The notes beneath the pieces are model-generated. The model searched no databases. It was not told where the DNA came from and saw only the letters and a program-made list of their open reading frames with translations. A stretch of 64,000 bases of DNA, taken from the NCBI RefSeq assembly GCF_949987515.2, contig NC_082684.1, positions 50,744,006 through 50,808,005 on the forward strand, read 5' to 3'. The stretch comes from Delphinus delphis. Its lineage: Eukaryota; Chordata; Mammalia; Artiodactyla; Delphinidae. Shown here piece after piece: positions 25,340 through 38,305 of the stretch; the stretch's first letter is position 1; each line of letters begins with the position of its first letter. Both the position numbers and the translations under genes were made by a program.

Positions 25340-27720
25340 TTTAAAGAATTCAAAATGAAATCTTTTACCAACATTTTACGAATTGAACATCTGATTGTGT
25401 TAGTAATTTCCCCATTAGATGGTCATTTGAAAATAGAGTCATACATGTAAAATTATAGAATCATCATTATTTCTAATCTGTTAAAATTATGTTCCTTCTC
25501 ATGGAAGTTTATGAATGTGTTGTTTTCAAATTAACCATTTGAATCAGTAAAATTGTTGGAGTGAGAAACATTTCATATCCTGGAACTATTCATAACATCC
25601 CCTGTTATGAAGAAGCATATAATCTCAGAAATTTAATTTTCAATATCAGAAGAGTGTTTTTAAGCTAAAGCAGGATTATTACTTTGGCCTAAACTGACAG
25701 ATAGTTAGTTTACAATATTGATTCTCTGAAAAAGACACTTGTTTAAAACAGAGAGGCTAAATCGTTTAGACTGCTTAATTGACTGAATACTCCAAACCTT
25801 GTAATTAAGTAATAACACAACAGTGCGTGCGGTGTGTGCAGTAACATTTGTTGGGCCCTGTGCTATCAGTTATGCAGCTATGTTGTTATTGTACAATAAC
25901 ATACTGTATAGCAGTGTGTTGGTGCACAGTGTGCCCTTGAGGAAGACATTCAAGGGACACCAAAGATCTGAGGGCTAAAAATCCTTGTCCTGTCTTTATA
26001 GTCATTCCAGCTTTAAATTTCCTAATTTATAGGTTTTGTCTTTTGCTTTGTCTTGTTTCATTTCTGTTTTTGTTTTCCCTCATTCTTAGAGATACAGGAA
26101 GAAAACAGCATATAAGCAAAACAGTGACCCCTAATTGGTGAATGCATCACAATGGTACTAAACAAGTAGATTTACTAATTTTAAGGCATCATGCAGTTTT
26201 AGCTCTGTGTATACTCCTTGCCTCTAGCATGGGATTTTGCATTTGATCTGCCTTAGTTTCTGACTTGCTGGTTAGAGATTCAGCTTCCCAAGGAGATGCT
26301 CCATATGGCTAGGTTGGTGGTAAAAGAAAAGTGGAAGAACTTTCCATGTTACAGAATCCAGAGAAAAGAATCAGTATTTCAAATCTCAAGAAACAGTTGG
26401 TAAGTCAGTAAATTTAAAACTGTTTATAGATTAGAAACCAAATAATTAAATGGTTTTAAATGCCACATAGTGCTGTTTCAAAGAGAGAATAAATGAATGA
26501 ATGAAAAAGTGAGTAGGAAAGAAGAAGAAAGGAAGGAAGATAGAAAAAAGGAAGGGAGGAAGGAAGGAAAAAAGAAGAGGATTGTATTGAAAAGCAGAAC
26601 TTGACAATGTTGTAAACTGATACCGTAACCTAATCCAAAACCCAGGTTTGGGTTGAAAGGAAGAATTCCTTAGAAAAGCATAACCAGGTAGATTTATATG
26701 AGATTTCCTCCTCCATAAACTTTTGTTTTTTTTATGTGCACCAAGAATAAACAGTGGAACAGTTTTTGCTATTCAGTACCTTTGGACCATCAGTATATTA
26801 TTGTCTGTAGTTGCTCCTACTCTAATATACAGTTCTGAACACAATGACCAAGATTTATGAGTGTGGAAATGGTTGTAAAATCCTAGGTAAATGTTACACT
26901 ATAACCAGTTTAACAATGGCTTAGCTGGGCAAAATTTATGAGTTTGTTTCCATTTTAAGCAAGAAAGATTTATATTCCAAAAGGCTTAGAAAGACACCTC
27001 CTGGATTATGTGTCCACAAATAATAGTTAAATAACGTAAGTCTGCTGAGCTAAAGACTGGCTTCAAGGGTAACATGACAATTTAATAAACTAGGGGCAAT
27101 GGTGCTGTGACTCTCTCAGGTGAACTAGGGTGACAGTTCCTGTGCTCTCTTCACCATGGGAAAACCTGCTACCCTGTGTGCTGACTTCCCAAACTGACTA
27201 GATTGATGCTGGAAAAGGAAAGTTCTAGAGCCTTTGAAGCAGTTTCTGATGTTCAGCTTTATTTCCAAATGTAAAAATGGGTCTTTCTGCTGCTTAGTAT
27301 ATCTTTTAAACGTTATAAGAAACATAAGTCATGAATTCAACTTGCTTTCACAGTAGTAATGTTGGTTATATAAGAAGGTTAACCTGGGACTTTATAACAA
27401 TTTCAATATAGATACATTGTTAACGGTATATCAAAGATTCTAGGAATAGAACAAGATACCCAGTTTATTGGTCACTTTTAGGCTGTCTTTGGAAATGGCC
27501 ATCCCCATCCACAAGAACACTCCTGTCCTACTGGTTTTTCCATGTGACCCTTCCACACATACATCTCTGGCCATACCAGCTGGACCACAGATAGACTCAT
27601 TATCCTAATTTGCTAATCAGATTCTTATTCCTAAGAATTTAAAATCAGATCTGAAGGAAGACCATATCAGTATGTCTTTTCCCAGTGGGTCCATATCCTC
27701 CTAACTAGGGACTGTGTCAC
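25340..27720. other. Intergenic, mostly featureless
   Basis: AT-rich, with only the purine tract at 26.5 kb. No gene or clear transposon seen. Confidence 0.5.
26516..26582. repeat. Purine-rich (GAA/GGAA)n tract
   Basis: Almost pure A/G on the plus strand with ggaaggaag units, about 65 bases. It could adopt a triplex, but no function is indicated. Confidence 0.8.
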
Positions 27721-27727
27721 AGCCATA

Positions 27728-27949
27728 TTCTATTTTTTTTTTTTTTTTTTTTTTTTTGCAGTACATGGGCCTCTCACTGTTGTGGCCTCTCCCGTTGCGG
27801 AGCACAGGATCCGGACGCACAGGCTCAGCGGCCATGGCTCACGGGCCCAGCCGCTCCGCGGCATGTGGGATTTTCCCAGACCGGGTCACGAACCCGTGTA
27901 CCCTGCATCGGCAGGCGGACTCTCAACCACTGCGCCACCAGGGAAGCCC
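27728..27949 (-). mobile_element. CHR-2 SINE, short form, antisense
   Basis: Long T-tail (27728-27756), short-form body, head ccaccagggaagccc. No clear target-site duplication was seen. Confidence 0.9.
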
Positions 27950-28139
27950 AGGAAAGAATTTTTTAAAAAAGAATCTTGGAATATCAGGAAGAAAGAAAGA
28001 ACATTGTAAGTAAAAATATAGGTAAATACAATAGTTTTTCCTTCTCTTCTTTGAGTTTTCTAAATTATGTTTGATGATTGCAGCAAAAATTTATCACACT
28101 GTCTGATTTGGTTCTACATGTCTGCTGAGGAAGCATTAG

Positions 28140-29000
28140 AAACAATTATAAACAATAATAAGTGAACATAAATGTGTGAAGCAAAATTGATAAAACTGAA
28201 AGAAGAAATAGATGAATCCACAATTATAGTTGGAGACTTCAGTACCTCTCTTGCAATAATTGATAGAACAAACTAGACAGAAAAATGACAAGTTTATAGA
28301 AAAACTCAACAATGGCATCAACCAACAAGATAATCAACATTTATAGAACATTTCACCTAACACTACAGAATACACACTCTTTATAAAAATTTTTTTATAA
28401 TTAATTTATTTTTATTATTTATATATTTTTATTTTTGGCTGTGTTGGGTCTTTGTTGCTGTGCGTGGGCTTTCTCTAGTTGTGGAGAGCAGGGGCTACTC
28501 TTTGTTGCGGTGCATGAGCTTCTCAATGTGGTGGCTTCTCTTGTTGTGGAACACAGGCTCTAGGTGCGCGGGCTTCAGTAGTTGTGGCACACGGGCTCAG
28601 TAGTTGTGGCTCACGGGCTTAGTTGCTCCACGGCATGCGGGATCTTCCTGGACCAGGAATCAAACCTGTGTCTCCTGCATTGGCAGGCGGATTCTTAACT
28701 ACTGGACCACAAGGGAAGTCCCAGAATACACACTCTTATCAAGTGCCATATCCTGGGTCATAAAACAAATTTTAAAGAACTGTATATCATACAGAGTATA
28801 TTCTCTATCCACAATGAAATCAAACTGGAAATTAATAATAGAAAGATAACAGGAAAATCTCAAAACCCTTGGAGACTAAACAGCACACTTTTGAATAATC
28901 CATGGGTCAAAGAGTAAGTCTTTAGGGAAAAAAAATACATTGAAATGAATGAAAATGAAAATACAATGTATAAAAATGTGGAGGACACAGGTACAGCAGT
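28140..29000 (+). mobile_element. L1 ORF2 fragment, sense, split by a CHR SINE
   Basis: The left piece (28140-28381) reads through the L1 ORF2 segment with attatagttggagacttcagt; the right piece (28738-29000) continues it with gtcataaaacaaattttaaag and gaaggggaaatttatagc-like text. The SINE at 28382-28721 sits inside with a 16-bp duplication, showing that the two pieces were once continuous. Confidence 0.75.
28382..28721 (-). mobile_element. CHR SINE, long form, antisense, inside L1
   Basis: A 16-bp duplication, cagaatacacactctt, lies at 28366-28381 and 28722-28737. The body carries two copies of the ctcagtagttgtggc-like segment (around 28575 and 28595), a small internal duplication. Confidence 0.95.
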
Positions 29001-29014
29001 GCTGAAAGGGAAAT

Positions 29015-29655
29015 TTATAGCGCTATTTCCCAAACTTTTTCATCACCCCAATACAGAAACTCTATATCCATTAAGCAATAACCCTTCATTCTCTGCTCCC
29101 CTCAGCCTCTCTCTACTTTCTGTCTCTATGTATTTGCCTTTTCTAGATATTTCATATAAGTGGACTAGTACAATATACATCCTTTTGTGCCTGGCATATT
29201 TTATTTAGCATAATATTTTCAAGGTTCATTTATGGTGTAGCATGTATCAGAACTTTATTTCTCTTTATGGGTGAGTAATATTTCCATAATACCATATTTT
29301 GTCCGCCCAGTTTTCTTGGACACTTGGGTTGTTTCCACCTTTTGGCTGTTGTGAATAATGCTGCAACAAACGTCCATATACACATAACTGACTTTTTGTT
29401 TTCAATTCTTTTGGGTATATACCTACGGGTGGAATCACTGGACCATATAGTAATTGTATGTTTAACTTTTTGAAGAACTGCCAAACCATTTTTCACAGCA
29501 TCATTCCCACCAACAATGTACAAGAGCTCCCCACATTCTTGCCAACACTCGTTATTATCCAGTTTTTTAAAAATTATACGATCCTAGTAGGTGTGAAGTG
29601 GTATCTCATTTGTGGTTTTGATTGCATTTCCTTAATGATTAATGACAGAGGAAAG
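29015..29655 (-). mobile_element. L1 3' region, antisense
   Basis: Strongly typical antisense L1 text: ccaccttttggctgttgtga, gctgcaacaaacgtccatat, gggtatatacctacgggtgg, gaagaactgccaaaccattt, tgtgaagtggtatctcattt. It contains broken frames only. Confidence 0.8.
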
Positions 29656-29659
29656 AATG

Positions 29660-31590
29660 AATGAATGAAAGCATAAAGGGACTTACAAGTTTAATAAATT
29701 TTTTATCACAAAGGATAAATCACTCTTCTAGTTTATATTATATATTACTGTACAAGAGCACTAATATTCATTTTAATAATGATAAATAATAACTCATCAT
29801 TTGTATACATTTGTTTTGATTATATAAATACCCTTTTGTAATATGTAATACTGTTTCTCCATACAACATGGTGACTATAGGTTGTCTCCTTTTACAGAAT
29901 ATTGCAACTAATATGTAGTGGTTTTGTCTTTCTTCGTTTCTTGCCACATGCCAGGCCATGGCCCCTTGGGAAATGAGCTGGGCCACAAAATGAATTAGAG
30001 CTCTGCCATTGTACAAGGGGGTCCATTTGAACAGGCACAAGCAGCCTGTGCCTTCAGTACATTCTGTATAAACAGGGTTACTTTCAGGGCACATTAGCCC
30101 TAAAAGCAACCTCTGCGGAAACTACGAATCACTTTGATCATAAATTGCCATACACAAAAAACTTGATATTAACACAATATGGTTTAATTATTAACAGTGT
30201 GACTTGTGATAACATAATGTATTTATAAAGCATCCCCTAGCAAGCACCATGGTGCTATATATTCAACCATCACATCATAAAATCTCAACAAGTAATAGGA
30301 AGTTGTCTAAACCACACTCAGAAAGTTTGAAATTTCCCCCTCCAAGATAAAAGTGAAAGTTCATTGCCATTTGAACCTCAGAAGGCCTCAGTGATCTTCC
30401 ACTGATTCAAGGGGAAGATCTTACCCTCCTCACCACCTCTACATAGGGAAAGCCCTAGGATTTTTATATTAGTCATACCCAGAGACCAGCAGTCATGCAA
30501 GATCAGAACCTTTCCAATCATTCTTCTCTTAGAAATTATGACCTTTCCTCAGGGTCCAAGGTGAATGGACAAAAGCCTATATCTTAGACTATTTGTATCA
30601 TGTCAAGCAACTTCCTTGATTCTCTGTTTACACTTTTGTTCTCAAAGCTAACCTTTATCCCTGATATTAAAATAATAGTTGACACTTCAGTACACCTAGC
30701 ACATAGCAGGTGCTCAATGGTTAATTGTTGGATGCCTGAATGAATGATTCAAACAAAGAATGTTATCTTGATCCTCTCTCACCTTAGTCAGTATAAGCTG
30801 TATGCAGTTTAAAGTATTTGTTTTCCTACCAAAAGCCAGGCTGTTCAAATATATTAACCTCGATAAATAATTAACCTTGAGACTTGAAATTTAAGAAAAA
30901 GCAAATCAATTTGCCAATTATTCTGGCAGGGTGTGACATTAGGCTAAGTCTACAGGGTCCTCAAACAAAGGAAGCACTCTTTCAAACTTTATCTGATGAA
31001 AATGAAACATTCTAATTTATTCTAATACTTTAAAAACGAATAAATTAAATACAGCAGAAAGCTTTTGTCACACTGGTGTAAAGAGATAGAATCGATAAAG
31101 TTTGTTAAATATAGGGAGTTTTATGTATTAAGTTTTGGTTTGGGGACGTGATTTATTCCACGTCAGATCAGAATCAATGTAACAAATAGCCATGCTGTAA
31201 TGGAGTTCTACTAAGTTCTTAAACATTAAAACACTTCAGCAGAACTGTCGGATGAAAGTGAAAACATATTCAAATTGAGGAAAATGACCCCACAAGTTTA
31301 ACTTATATTTATAGGTCTAGCAGCGTGACGCCGTATAAGTAACTGTGTCCACTGTCAGGATTTATTCTGATATTTGAAAACCTGCCACAAGAAATGAGTT
31401 TCTGGGTCGACGATAGATATTGTGAGATATTGTGTATTAACTATATTAAAGGCTTTTCCTCCAAGCAGAGTGTGGCCAAGACGTAAATGTTTATTACGTC
31501 AAAGCGTTAATTCTCGTTAATCCATGGTTCGTTTATTAAATGTAATAGAATCAGGGTCAGCCCACAGGGGCATGTCTGTGATATGCAAAT
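29660..31590. other. Intergenic, low repeat content
   Basis: AT-rich, with a (GAAT)n start and a MIR/L2-like scrap near 30660-30760. It leads into the CpG-rich block at 31.6 kb. Confidence 0.45.
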
Positions 31591-31599
31591 AACCTATCG

Positions 31600-32290
31600 T
31601 AATGAAAATCCTGCCCGCAGCAGCAAAGGATCCTGCGGCCGTAAGGAGCCGCGAACAAATCTGCCACAGGGCGGGGCCCGGGAGCCTTCTTTGGGAGAAC
31701 GCAGCCCAGGACTGGACTGAGATCCAAGGGACCGACGTCTCAGTTGGTACCTTGTCCGCCTCGCCCCCTGGCGGTTCCCCTCTCTTGCCCTGCCGGTCCG
31801 GCCTCTCGGTCCTCGAAAAGCCCCGCCTCTCCTTCCCCTGGTGGCCCCGCCTCTCGCCCCCTTCCCCTCCACCCGCCGCCCCGGTGTCCCCACCTTCCCC
31901 AGGCCCCCGTCGCCTCTCCTCTCCTCCCCTGGTGGCCCCGCCTCTCCCTCTCCCGTTGGCCCCGCCTTCCCCGCTTCCGAGGAGCTCTCCCGCCCAGGCT
32001 CCTCTCCCATTCCTCAGTAGTGGGAGGGGCTTGCTTGGGGGTCCGCGGCGGCGGCAGTCCCCTGGGCGCGTTCTTCCTCTCGTTGGTTGGTGGTCTTTCC
32101 GCCTTCTTTTCTTCGGCCGCGTCGGATCTCCTCCTCAGGTGTTGTCTCCGGGCTGTGCGGCCCTGCCTGATAGTTGCTGAGGCTGCAAGCCCGGACCCCG
32201 CTTGCCCACAAGCCTTCTCCCCACGCCGGGGCAGAAAGCCTCTGCGTCAGACCCCATGCTCTTTCTCGTTTAACGTTACCCCGAAGGACT
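31600..32290. promoter_or_regulatory. Orphan CpG-rich block, gene unknown
   Basis: About 0.7 kb of C/G-rich DNA with many CpGs and GC boxes (ccccgcc) stands 10 kb from the ARF6 promoter and 6 kb from 7SL copy A. Open frames of 138 to 192 codons exist on both strands, but they are Pro/Ser/Arg/Gly-rich with no domain, as expected in GC-rich DNA. A POU octamer ATGCAAAT is at 31583-31590, and a CTCF-like tcgccccctggcgg at 31761-31774. A 21-base unit containing cccctggtggccccgcc occurs twice, at 31835 and 31926. It could be the promoter of a noncoding transcript or an enhancer; no splice structure is evident. Confidence 0.55.
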
Positions 32291-32464
32291 AATTTATAAA
32301 TGGCTTGAGCTCCATGAGTGGAGTTCCGTAGACAGATTGAGACATACCATTTGGAATGAATGCAGAATCTATTCCAACATTTAGTGCCTCAAAATTAACT
32401 GTCACTAGGGTTATGTTTTGAAAAAGCAAAACCCCAGACAGCCAGACCATAACCTTGCTTTCTG

Positions 32465-32766
32465 CACTGTCAAAAAGTTAAAAACCTAGATAAAAGCTGG
32501 CGGGATATGGAGAAAAGGGAAACCTTGTGCACCGTTGGTGGGGATGTAAACTGGTTCAGCTACTCTGGAAAACAGTATGGAGGTGTCTCAAGAAATTCAG
32601 AGTAGAATTACCACACGATCCAGCAATTCCACTTCAGGGTGGATAGCCAAAGGAAACAAATCATCACCTGGAAGAGACATCTGTACTCCCATGTTCATTA
32701 CAGCATTATTCACAATAAACAAGGTATGGAAACAACCGAAGTGTCCACTAACAGATGAATGGATCA

Positions 32767-32829
<63 letters not shown>

Positions 32830-33330
32830 GAATATTATTCAGCCTTTAAAAAGAAGGAAATCCTGTCATTTGTGACATGGATGAACCTGGCGAGCATTAT
32901 GCTAAGTGAAATAAGCCAGAGAAAGAAAAATACTGTGTGGTCGCATTTATATGTGGAACTAAAAAAAAAAAAAGTTGAACTCATAGAAACAGAGAATAGA
33001 AAATGGTTGCCAGGGGCAGGTGAGTGGCAGAAATAGGGAGAGGTTGGTAAAAGTGCAAACATTCAGTTATGCGATGAATAAGGTTGGAGGATCTAAAGTA
33101 TAAAATGGTGATTATAGTTGATAACATTGTGTTGTATAATTGAAATTTGCTAAGAGAGTACAACTTAAATGTTCTTACCAAAAGAAAAAAAAAGTAAACA
33201 TGTGAGGTGATGGATGTGTTAATTAACTTGATGGCTGGAATCCTTTCAGAATATACACAATTCATTACATTGTACACTTTAAATATCTACAATTTTATTT
33301 GAAAATCATACCTCAATAAAGCTGGAAGAA
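32465..33330 (+). mobile_element. L1 3' end, sense, with expanded (AC)n
   Basis: Contains ggaaaacagtatggaggtgt, gatccagcaattccacttca, tattcacaataaacaaggtatgg and gaatattattcagcctttaa, then an L1 3' UTR-like tail ending cctcaataaagctgg. A (AC)n run at 32772-32827 replaces the usual short bridge before the conserved tggaatattattcag. Confidence 0.8.
32772..32827. repeat. (AC)n microsatellite, about 28 units
   Basis: A perfect AC dinucleotide run of about 56 bases inside the sense L1 3' region; likely length-variable between individuals. Confidence 0.95.
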
Positions 33331-33334
33331 AAGT

Positions 33335-34815
33335 GACAGAACATAAAAGAAGCAAGCACTGATTCAAGCTTGTGCATAATTAACTTAGCACTGGATATTA
33401 TGCACATCACTAATTCATAAAACAATACAGGTGAAAAATATAGAATGATGAAGTGGTGGTTAGCGTAACTGACAGTGGTTTAATTTAAATCATAAATTTT
33501 ACATCAAATTGAGAAACTTATACTGCCACTAAAAGTATAGTGACAGATTTGAAAAGCAGAACATAAAAGTTTTATTTACAACATAATTATAATGAAAAAA
33601 TGGATATGAATATAAAAAGAGATTGTAGGAGGATACAGGACTCAAAATAGAAAATCAGACTCCTTACAGGAGGATGAGGCTGATTCATCCCATTGGGGTG
33701 TCCTGGAGATGCCTGGACATCTTTCAGTTCCTGCCCTTTCTGAGTTTTGGTTAGCCAGGGTTTTCCTCTGTGAGCTTCCCTAAATCAGAGTACAGAGTAT
33801 GCTGCAATAATAGAGACCCCAAACATAGTGATTTAAATGAAATAGCAGCATTACCAAACCAAACTTGGGTCCACTCAACCGAGTGCAGCAAAGCCAATGT
33901 ATTGACATTGGGTTGTGGTGAAAGAAAGTGTGGTGTTTGTTGCAGGCACCAAGCAAAGAGTCTAGGTAGCTAATGCTCAAAAGACCCAAACTCTCCAGTG
34001 GCTTTCAGGAAAGGTTTTTAAAGACAGGGTGAGCAAGAGTGTTGCAGGGTGTGTGATCAGCTCCTGGACATTCTTCTGATTGGTTGGTGGTGAGGTAATC
34101 AGGAGTCAACCATCATTAACCTTCTGATCCCAGCCATCTGGGGTCTATGTTCTTGTGGGCAGCATACAGTTAACTTCTTCCACCTGGTGGGGATTTCAGT
34201 ATCTGCAAAACAGCTCAAAGGATAGGGCTCAGAATATTATCTCTAGCCCTTGAGGAGGAGCTAAAGGTCCTTGACTTTATTTAATAGCTAAACTATTATT
34301 ATTTTGTCTGCTTGACTGTTTTCCTTTGTTTTTGCATTTTCTTGCTTCTCTGATTAAATTTATTATTTGGTCCTTGGGGATCGTCTAGGAGGCTAAAGTT
34401 TTTCTACAAACAAGAGGCAGGCAGAGGATATGGTGGGGGGGTGGGGGGAGGGTCTGTCCTAGGAAGGCCCGATAGGGTCTTGCTTGGTTACAGGAGCTTC
34501 TTTCTCATATAACAGTCTGGAGGTAGAAGTGGCCCAGGCTGGCAGGGTGGTTCAGCTCCATTAAGTTATCCATGGACCCTGGTTTCTTTCCTCTTAATGC
34601 TCTACCATACCCTAGGATATTTTCCTCATTTGCATGGTTAAAGCTTGGGCACTGACAGGGGTTTGCACTGGCACCATCTAGCTCTGGGGAAGGGCAAAAG
34701 AGCAGAACTGGAGGACAACTGATTTATCTTTTAAGCAAGTGAGGCAGAAGGGGCACATATTACTTTCACTCATATTCTGTTGGTGAGAACTTGACCACAC
34801 TTGGTTGTAAGAGAA
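33335..34815. other. Intergenic with unresolved old repeat
   Basis: 33690-34690 looks like an aged transposon or LTR (ccagggttttcctctgtgag, ggtgtgtgatcagctcctgg), but the family was not settled. A G-run capable of forming a quadruplex is at 34434-34452. Confidence 0.35.
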
Positions 34816-34821
34816 ATTGGG

Positions 34822-35032
34822 GGGCTTCTCTGGTGGCTCACTGGTTGAGAGTCCGCCTGCCAATGCAGGGGACACGGGTTCGTGCCCCGGTGTGGGAAGA
34901 TCCCACATACCGCGGAGCAGCTGGGCCCGTGAGCCATGGCCGCTGGGCCTGCGCCTCCGGAGCCTGTGCTCCGCGACGGGAGAGGCCACAACAGTGAGGC
35001 CCGTGTACCACCAAAAAAAAAAAAAAAAAAAA
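34822..35032 (+). mobile_element. CHR-2 SINE, short form, sense
   Basis: Head gggcttctctggtggctc, B-box gggttcgtgccccgg, and about 20 A residues at the end. The flanks agagaaattggg and agagaaactggg form a near-exact duplication. Confidence 0.93.
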
Positions 35033-35049
35033 GAGAAACTGGGAAATGT

Positions 35050-37900
35050 GGTCTTTAACCTGGGCTTCATGTGCCCAACTAAAAATTTATTAGTAAAAGG
35101 GAAAAACCGATTTGGGGGGACAACTATCAGTCTGCCACATTTCTCTTGTCAACAAAAAATTAATCAGTCGAGCTAAGAAAGAATTGGAAAGTTTTATCAA
35201 GCCAAATTTGAGGATTATAACCCAGGAAGAGCATGTCAGAAAGCTCTGAGAACTGTTCTGTCCATTAGAAGTAAAAGCACAGTTATATAAGTTTTTTTTT
35301 GAGACAGAGGCTGTACATCAAATGACGTATTATTGACAGTTTACATAATCCAGATCTAAATGTCATCGTGTTAGGTCAGGTGACCCCTTACAAGAGCAGG
35401 AAGGAATGTTATCTTTTAAGGAGTCATCTTGTTGATGCCAGGAGAATGTTGCTGTTTATGGTTGGGCAGGTATTCCTGCTAATGGGGAAGGTTTGGTCAA
35501 TGCATGATGCAGATACACTATGCACAGTGGCGGGAGAGAGAAGAGGCCAAAGGGCAGAGAAGAAATTTTTATGTTTAAAATTTTCTTGTCTTGCCATAAA
35601 ATATGAATTTTATTTCACACTCCCATTTCTTTCCAATTAATTCCTTCTTAAGAGGAGTTTGCTTACTTCAGTTTCCAGACAGTCGTTATTGCTTGCAATT
35701 GAAGTACCTTAACTGATGCCCCATTCTTCAGCTCCCAGTTTAAATGATGCCTCCTCAAGGAGGCTTATCTGGCCGTTACCCAAAAACTCGGTTGGCCTCT
35801 TGGTGGGTGTTGAGCCAAAACACACAACGAAGCCAAAGATTGGGAGAAGGAAGAATTAATTACCTGCAGAAAGTAAGGAGAACAGCAGGGATCTTTCCCA
35901 AAGCAGTGTGTCCCCACCCCTGGAACTGCAAAATTGGGGAAATTTTAAGCTAAGGATAAATGCATAATCATGAAGGGGCTTGGGCAGAGGAGATTCAGCA
36001 TAGAATTGGGGCAAAGGTAGAGAGAGTCTAAGCTTTAGTTGATTGAAGTAATGAGGGTCTGAGAAGGTCAACATCATCATCCCTTAGGTTCCAGTTGATC
36101 TGGTAGTTGAGCACTTCAGGCTAATCTTTACCACTGAAACGGAACTGGGAGTCTTTATAAATCATATATTATCTTTGCTATTGTTACTTCTCTTGCCTGA
36201 TAACAGTCACTTGTTCCTGCATTCTTTTTTTCCCTTAAGATCATTCATTAGAGACCTGTTCAAGGATAAGCATCGTGGCCAGGCTTGGATCACAAAATGG
36301 CTTAGATCAAAAATGGCTTCTCTTATGTCAAGAAAGCCATGCCTGGCTCTCTTTCTCCAGGGACCCCCTACCCTATCTGCTTACATGACTGCTTTCTCTA
36401 AAGTAGGTCCCTTTCCCTTTTCCTGCCATTATTGTTTTTATCTCAGCACTTCGGCACTTAACACAACTTGTAATTACTTTTTTTTTCTATGTTGTTCTCT
36501 GTCGCCCCACTGTGTCCCTTTTCTTCACCACTACATCTCCATCGCCTAGCACACTGCCCGTCATTGGATAGACAAGAAATAAATATCTGGTGTTAAATGA
36601 ATCAAACAGTGGTGAAGAATGACTCAGAGAGTTCTGAAGTGACCAACTAAATGTACTGGTGGAGAGTGAGAATACAGGAACGGTTAGACACCATTTGGAG
36701 GAAGGGATCAGAAGATGATCAGTTTTGTTTGCACATGTTGAATTTGAAGTTTTGAATAATTTCAGCGTGACACCTAGTAGGCAGCTTGAAACAAGATCTG
36801 GAGCTCTGGAAAGAGCATCACATTGGAGCTACAGTTTTGATAGCCTTGAGAATTGATGAGGTCACTCATGAAGAGCATGGCAAGACTACACAGAAGGTTT
36901 ACGAAGGAACTACAAAGAGCAATATTTAAACAGTGGGCAGAAAGATCAGCAGAGCTTTCGAGGACCCAGCAGAGGCTGTTAAAAAGAACCAGGGAGAAGA
37001 AACCTTCGGGGAGGAGGTAGTGGTCACAAGTGGTTCAGTTGGGTTGGGGGAGTGGGGGGAGGTAAATTATGTCACATAAGTCTGAAAGAGTCCCTTAGAA
37101 CTGCCAGTTAGGAGACTTAGATATGGTAGCTTTAGAACAATTTCATTGGGTTGGTAGGCTGTGGTCTGAAGATAGAATGTTAGGAAGTGAATGTAGTAAT
37201 TGTAGAACATGCTTTCAGGAAGTGCCGCTATGAAAACAACATTTTATTTGGAAAGAGAGACAAGGTCAAAGAAGAGTTGAAAGAAAGCTCAGAATCTCTT
37301 TATATAAGAGAGAGAGAGGGAGAGAAAGAGAAGATGAGTGTGGAAATGATTGATGGAGGAATTTCGACCTACTGGGTCTAAGATAGGAAGAGACAACAAA
37401 GAGTTGCCCTCCCTTGAAGATGTAAAGATGAATTTTAGAGAAGGGCAGAGTAACAAGGAGTTGAGTTTTTTCTGATGACCTTTAATTTATTTATCAAGAT
37501 AAAGGAGGGAGCAGAGTTATCTGCTGCAAGAGAGGAAGTTGAGGGGGAAGTTTGGACCGGTTTCTAAGAGAGAAGGGGGATGGAAAAACATTGCCGGTAG
37601 GAGACAGAAAATGTCAGCTGATTGCAAATCTATCAAGGCTGGAAATTATTTTTCCTTCTTCTCCTTTATGCCTTCCTAACCTAGTCTTGTTTCAAAAAGA
37701 CTTCAGGCTGCCAAATCGTAATTTTTGCACAGTCTATTCAGATACTAGATTTTTTTTCCCCCCAACAGTCATGGGCAACGAACACGTGGGGACAGCGAAA
37801 ACAGACGGCTCCCGCACGTTCCCTTCGTTCCAACAGTGAAAACTGAGCTGGCCTCCAGCACTTTTGCGGACCCCAACCTCCGCTACTGTGGGTTACACTC
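35050..37900. other. Intergenic with LTR-like and old repeat traces
   Basis: 35115-35720 resembles part of an LTR element (gaattggaaagttttatcaag); 36430-36602 is L2; 36720-37520 is the unidentified old repeat also seen at 0.9 kb. A G-rich run is at 37040-37062. No gene. Confidence 0.35.
36430..36602 (+). mobile_element. L2 3' end fragment
   Basis: catctccatcgcctagcaca and tagacaagaaataaatatct followed by a tgaatga end match the L2 tail; only the last ~170 bases are recognisable. Confidence 0.5.
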
Positions 37901-38305
37901 CTTCGTACAGCGAAGGCACCTCCTAAATGCTTGCTGTGGACAATGGGAGATTTAGGGACAGATGATTCGGTTCCCTCGTGAATAACGTCCCCCCAACATG
38001 CAGCACGTATTTAAGGCCTGCTGAAGAAAGGCAATGCTGAGGGACCAAGGTATTGCCTTTACTTTTGTGCTCGCTGCGTGTCCGGACGCAACGCCTACGA
38101 GCATTAAGCGCAAACCGACCAATGTTCCAAGCAAAACAGCAGGAGCCGAGGCCGGAACAGGGAAAGTAGCTAGTTCCTTGCTCGCAAACCACCAAGGCAG
38201 GACGACAATCCCGCCCCGATGACATCACGTGTTCATCAGCCTCGAGGCCACCTTGCGTTGGGCGTGTCTTATCCCGCTACGGCCTCAGCCTCGCTCCGCC
38301 CCAGG

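Noticed and set aside
32577..33036. Frames with poly-His-Thr or poly-Cys-Val
   Set aside because: Translation of the (AC)n microsatellite.
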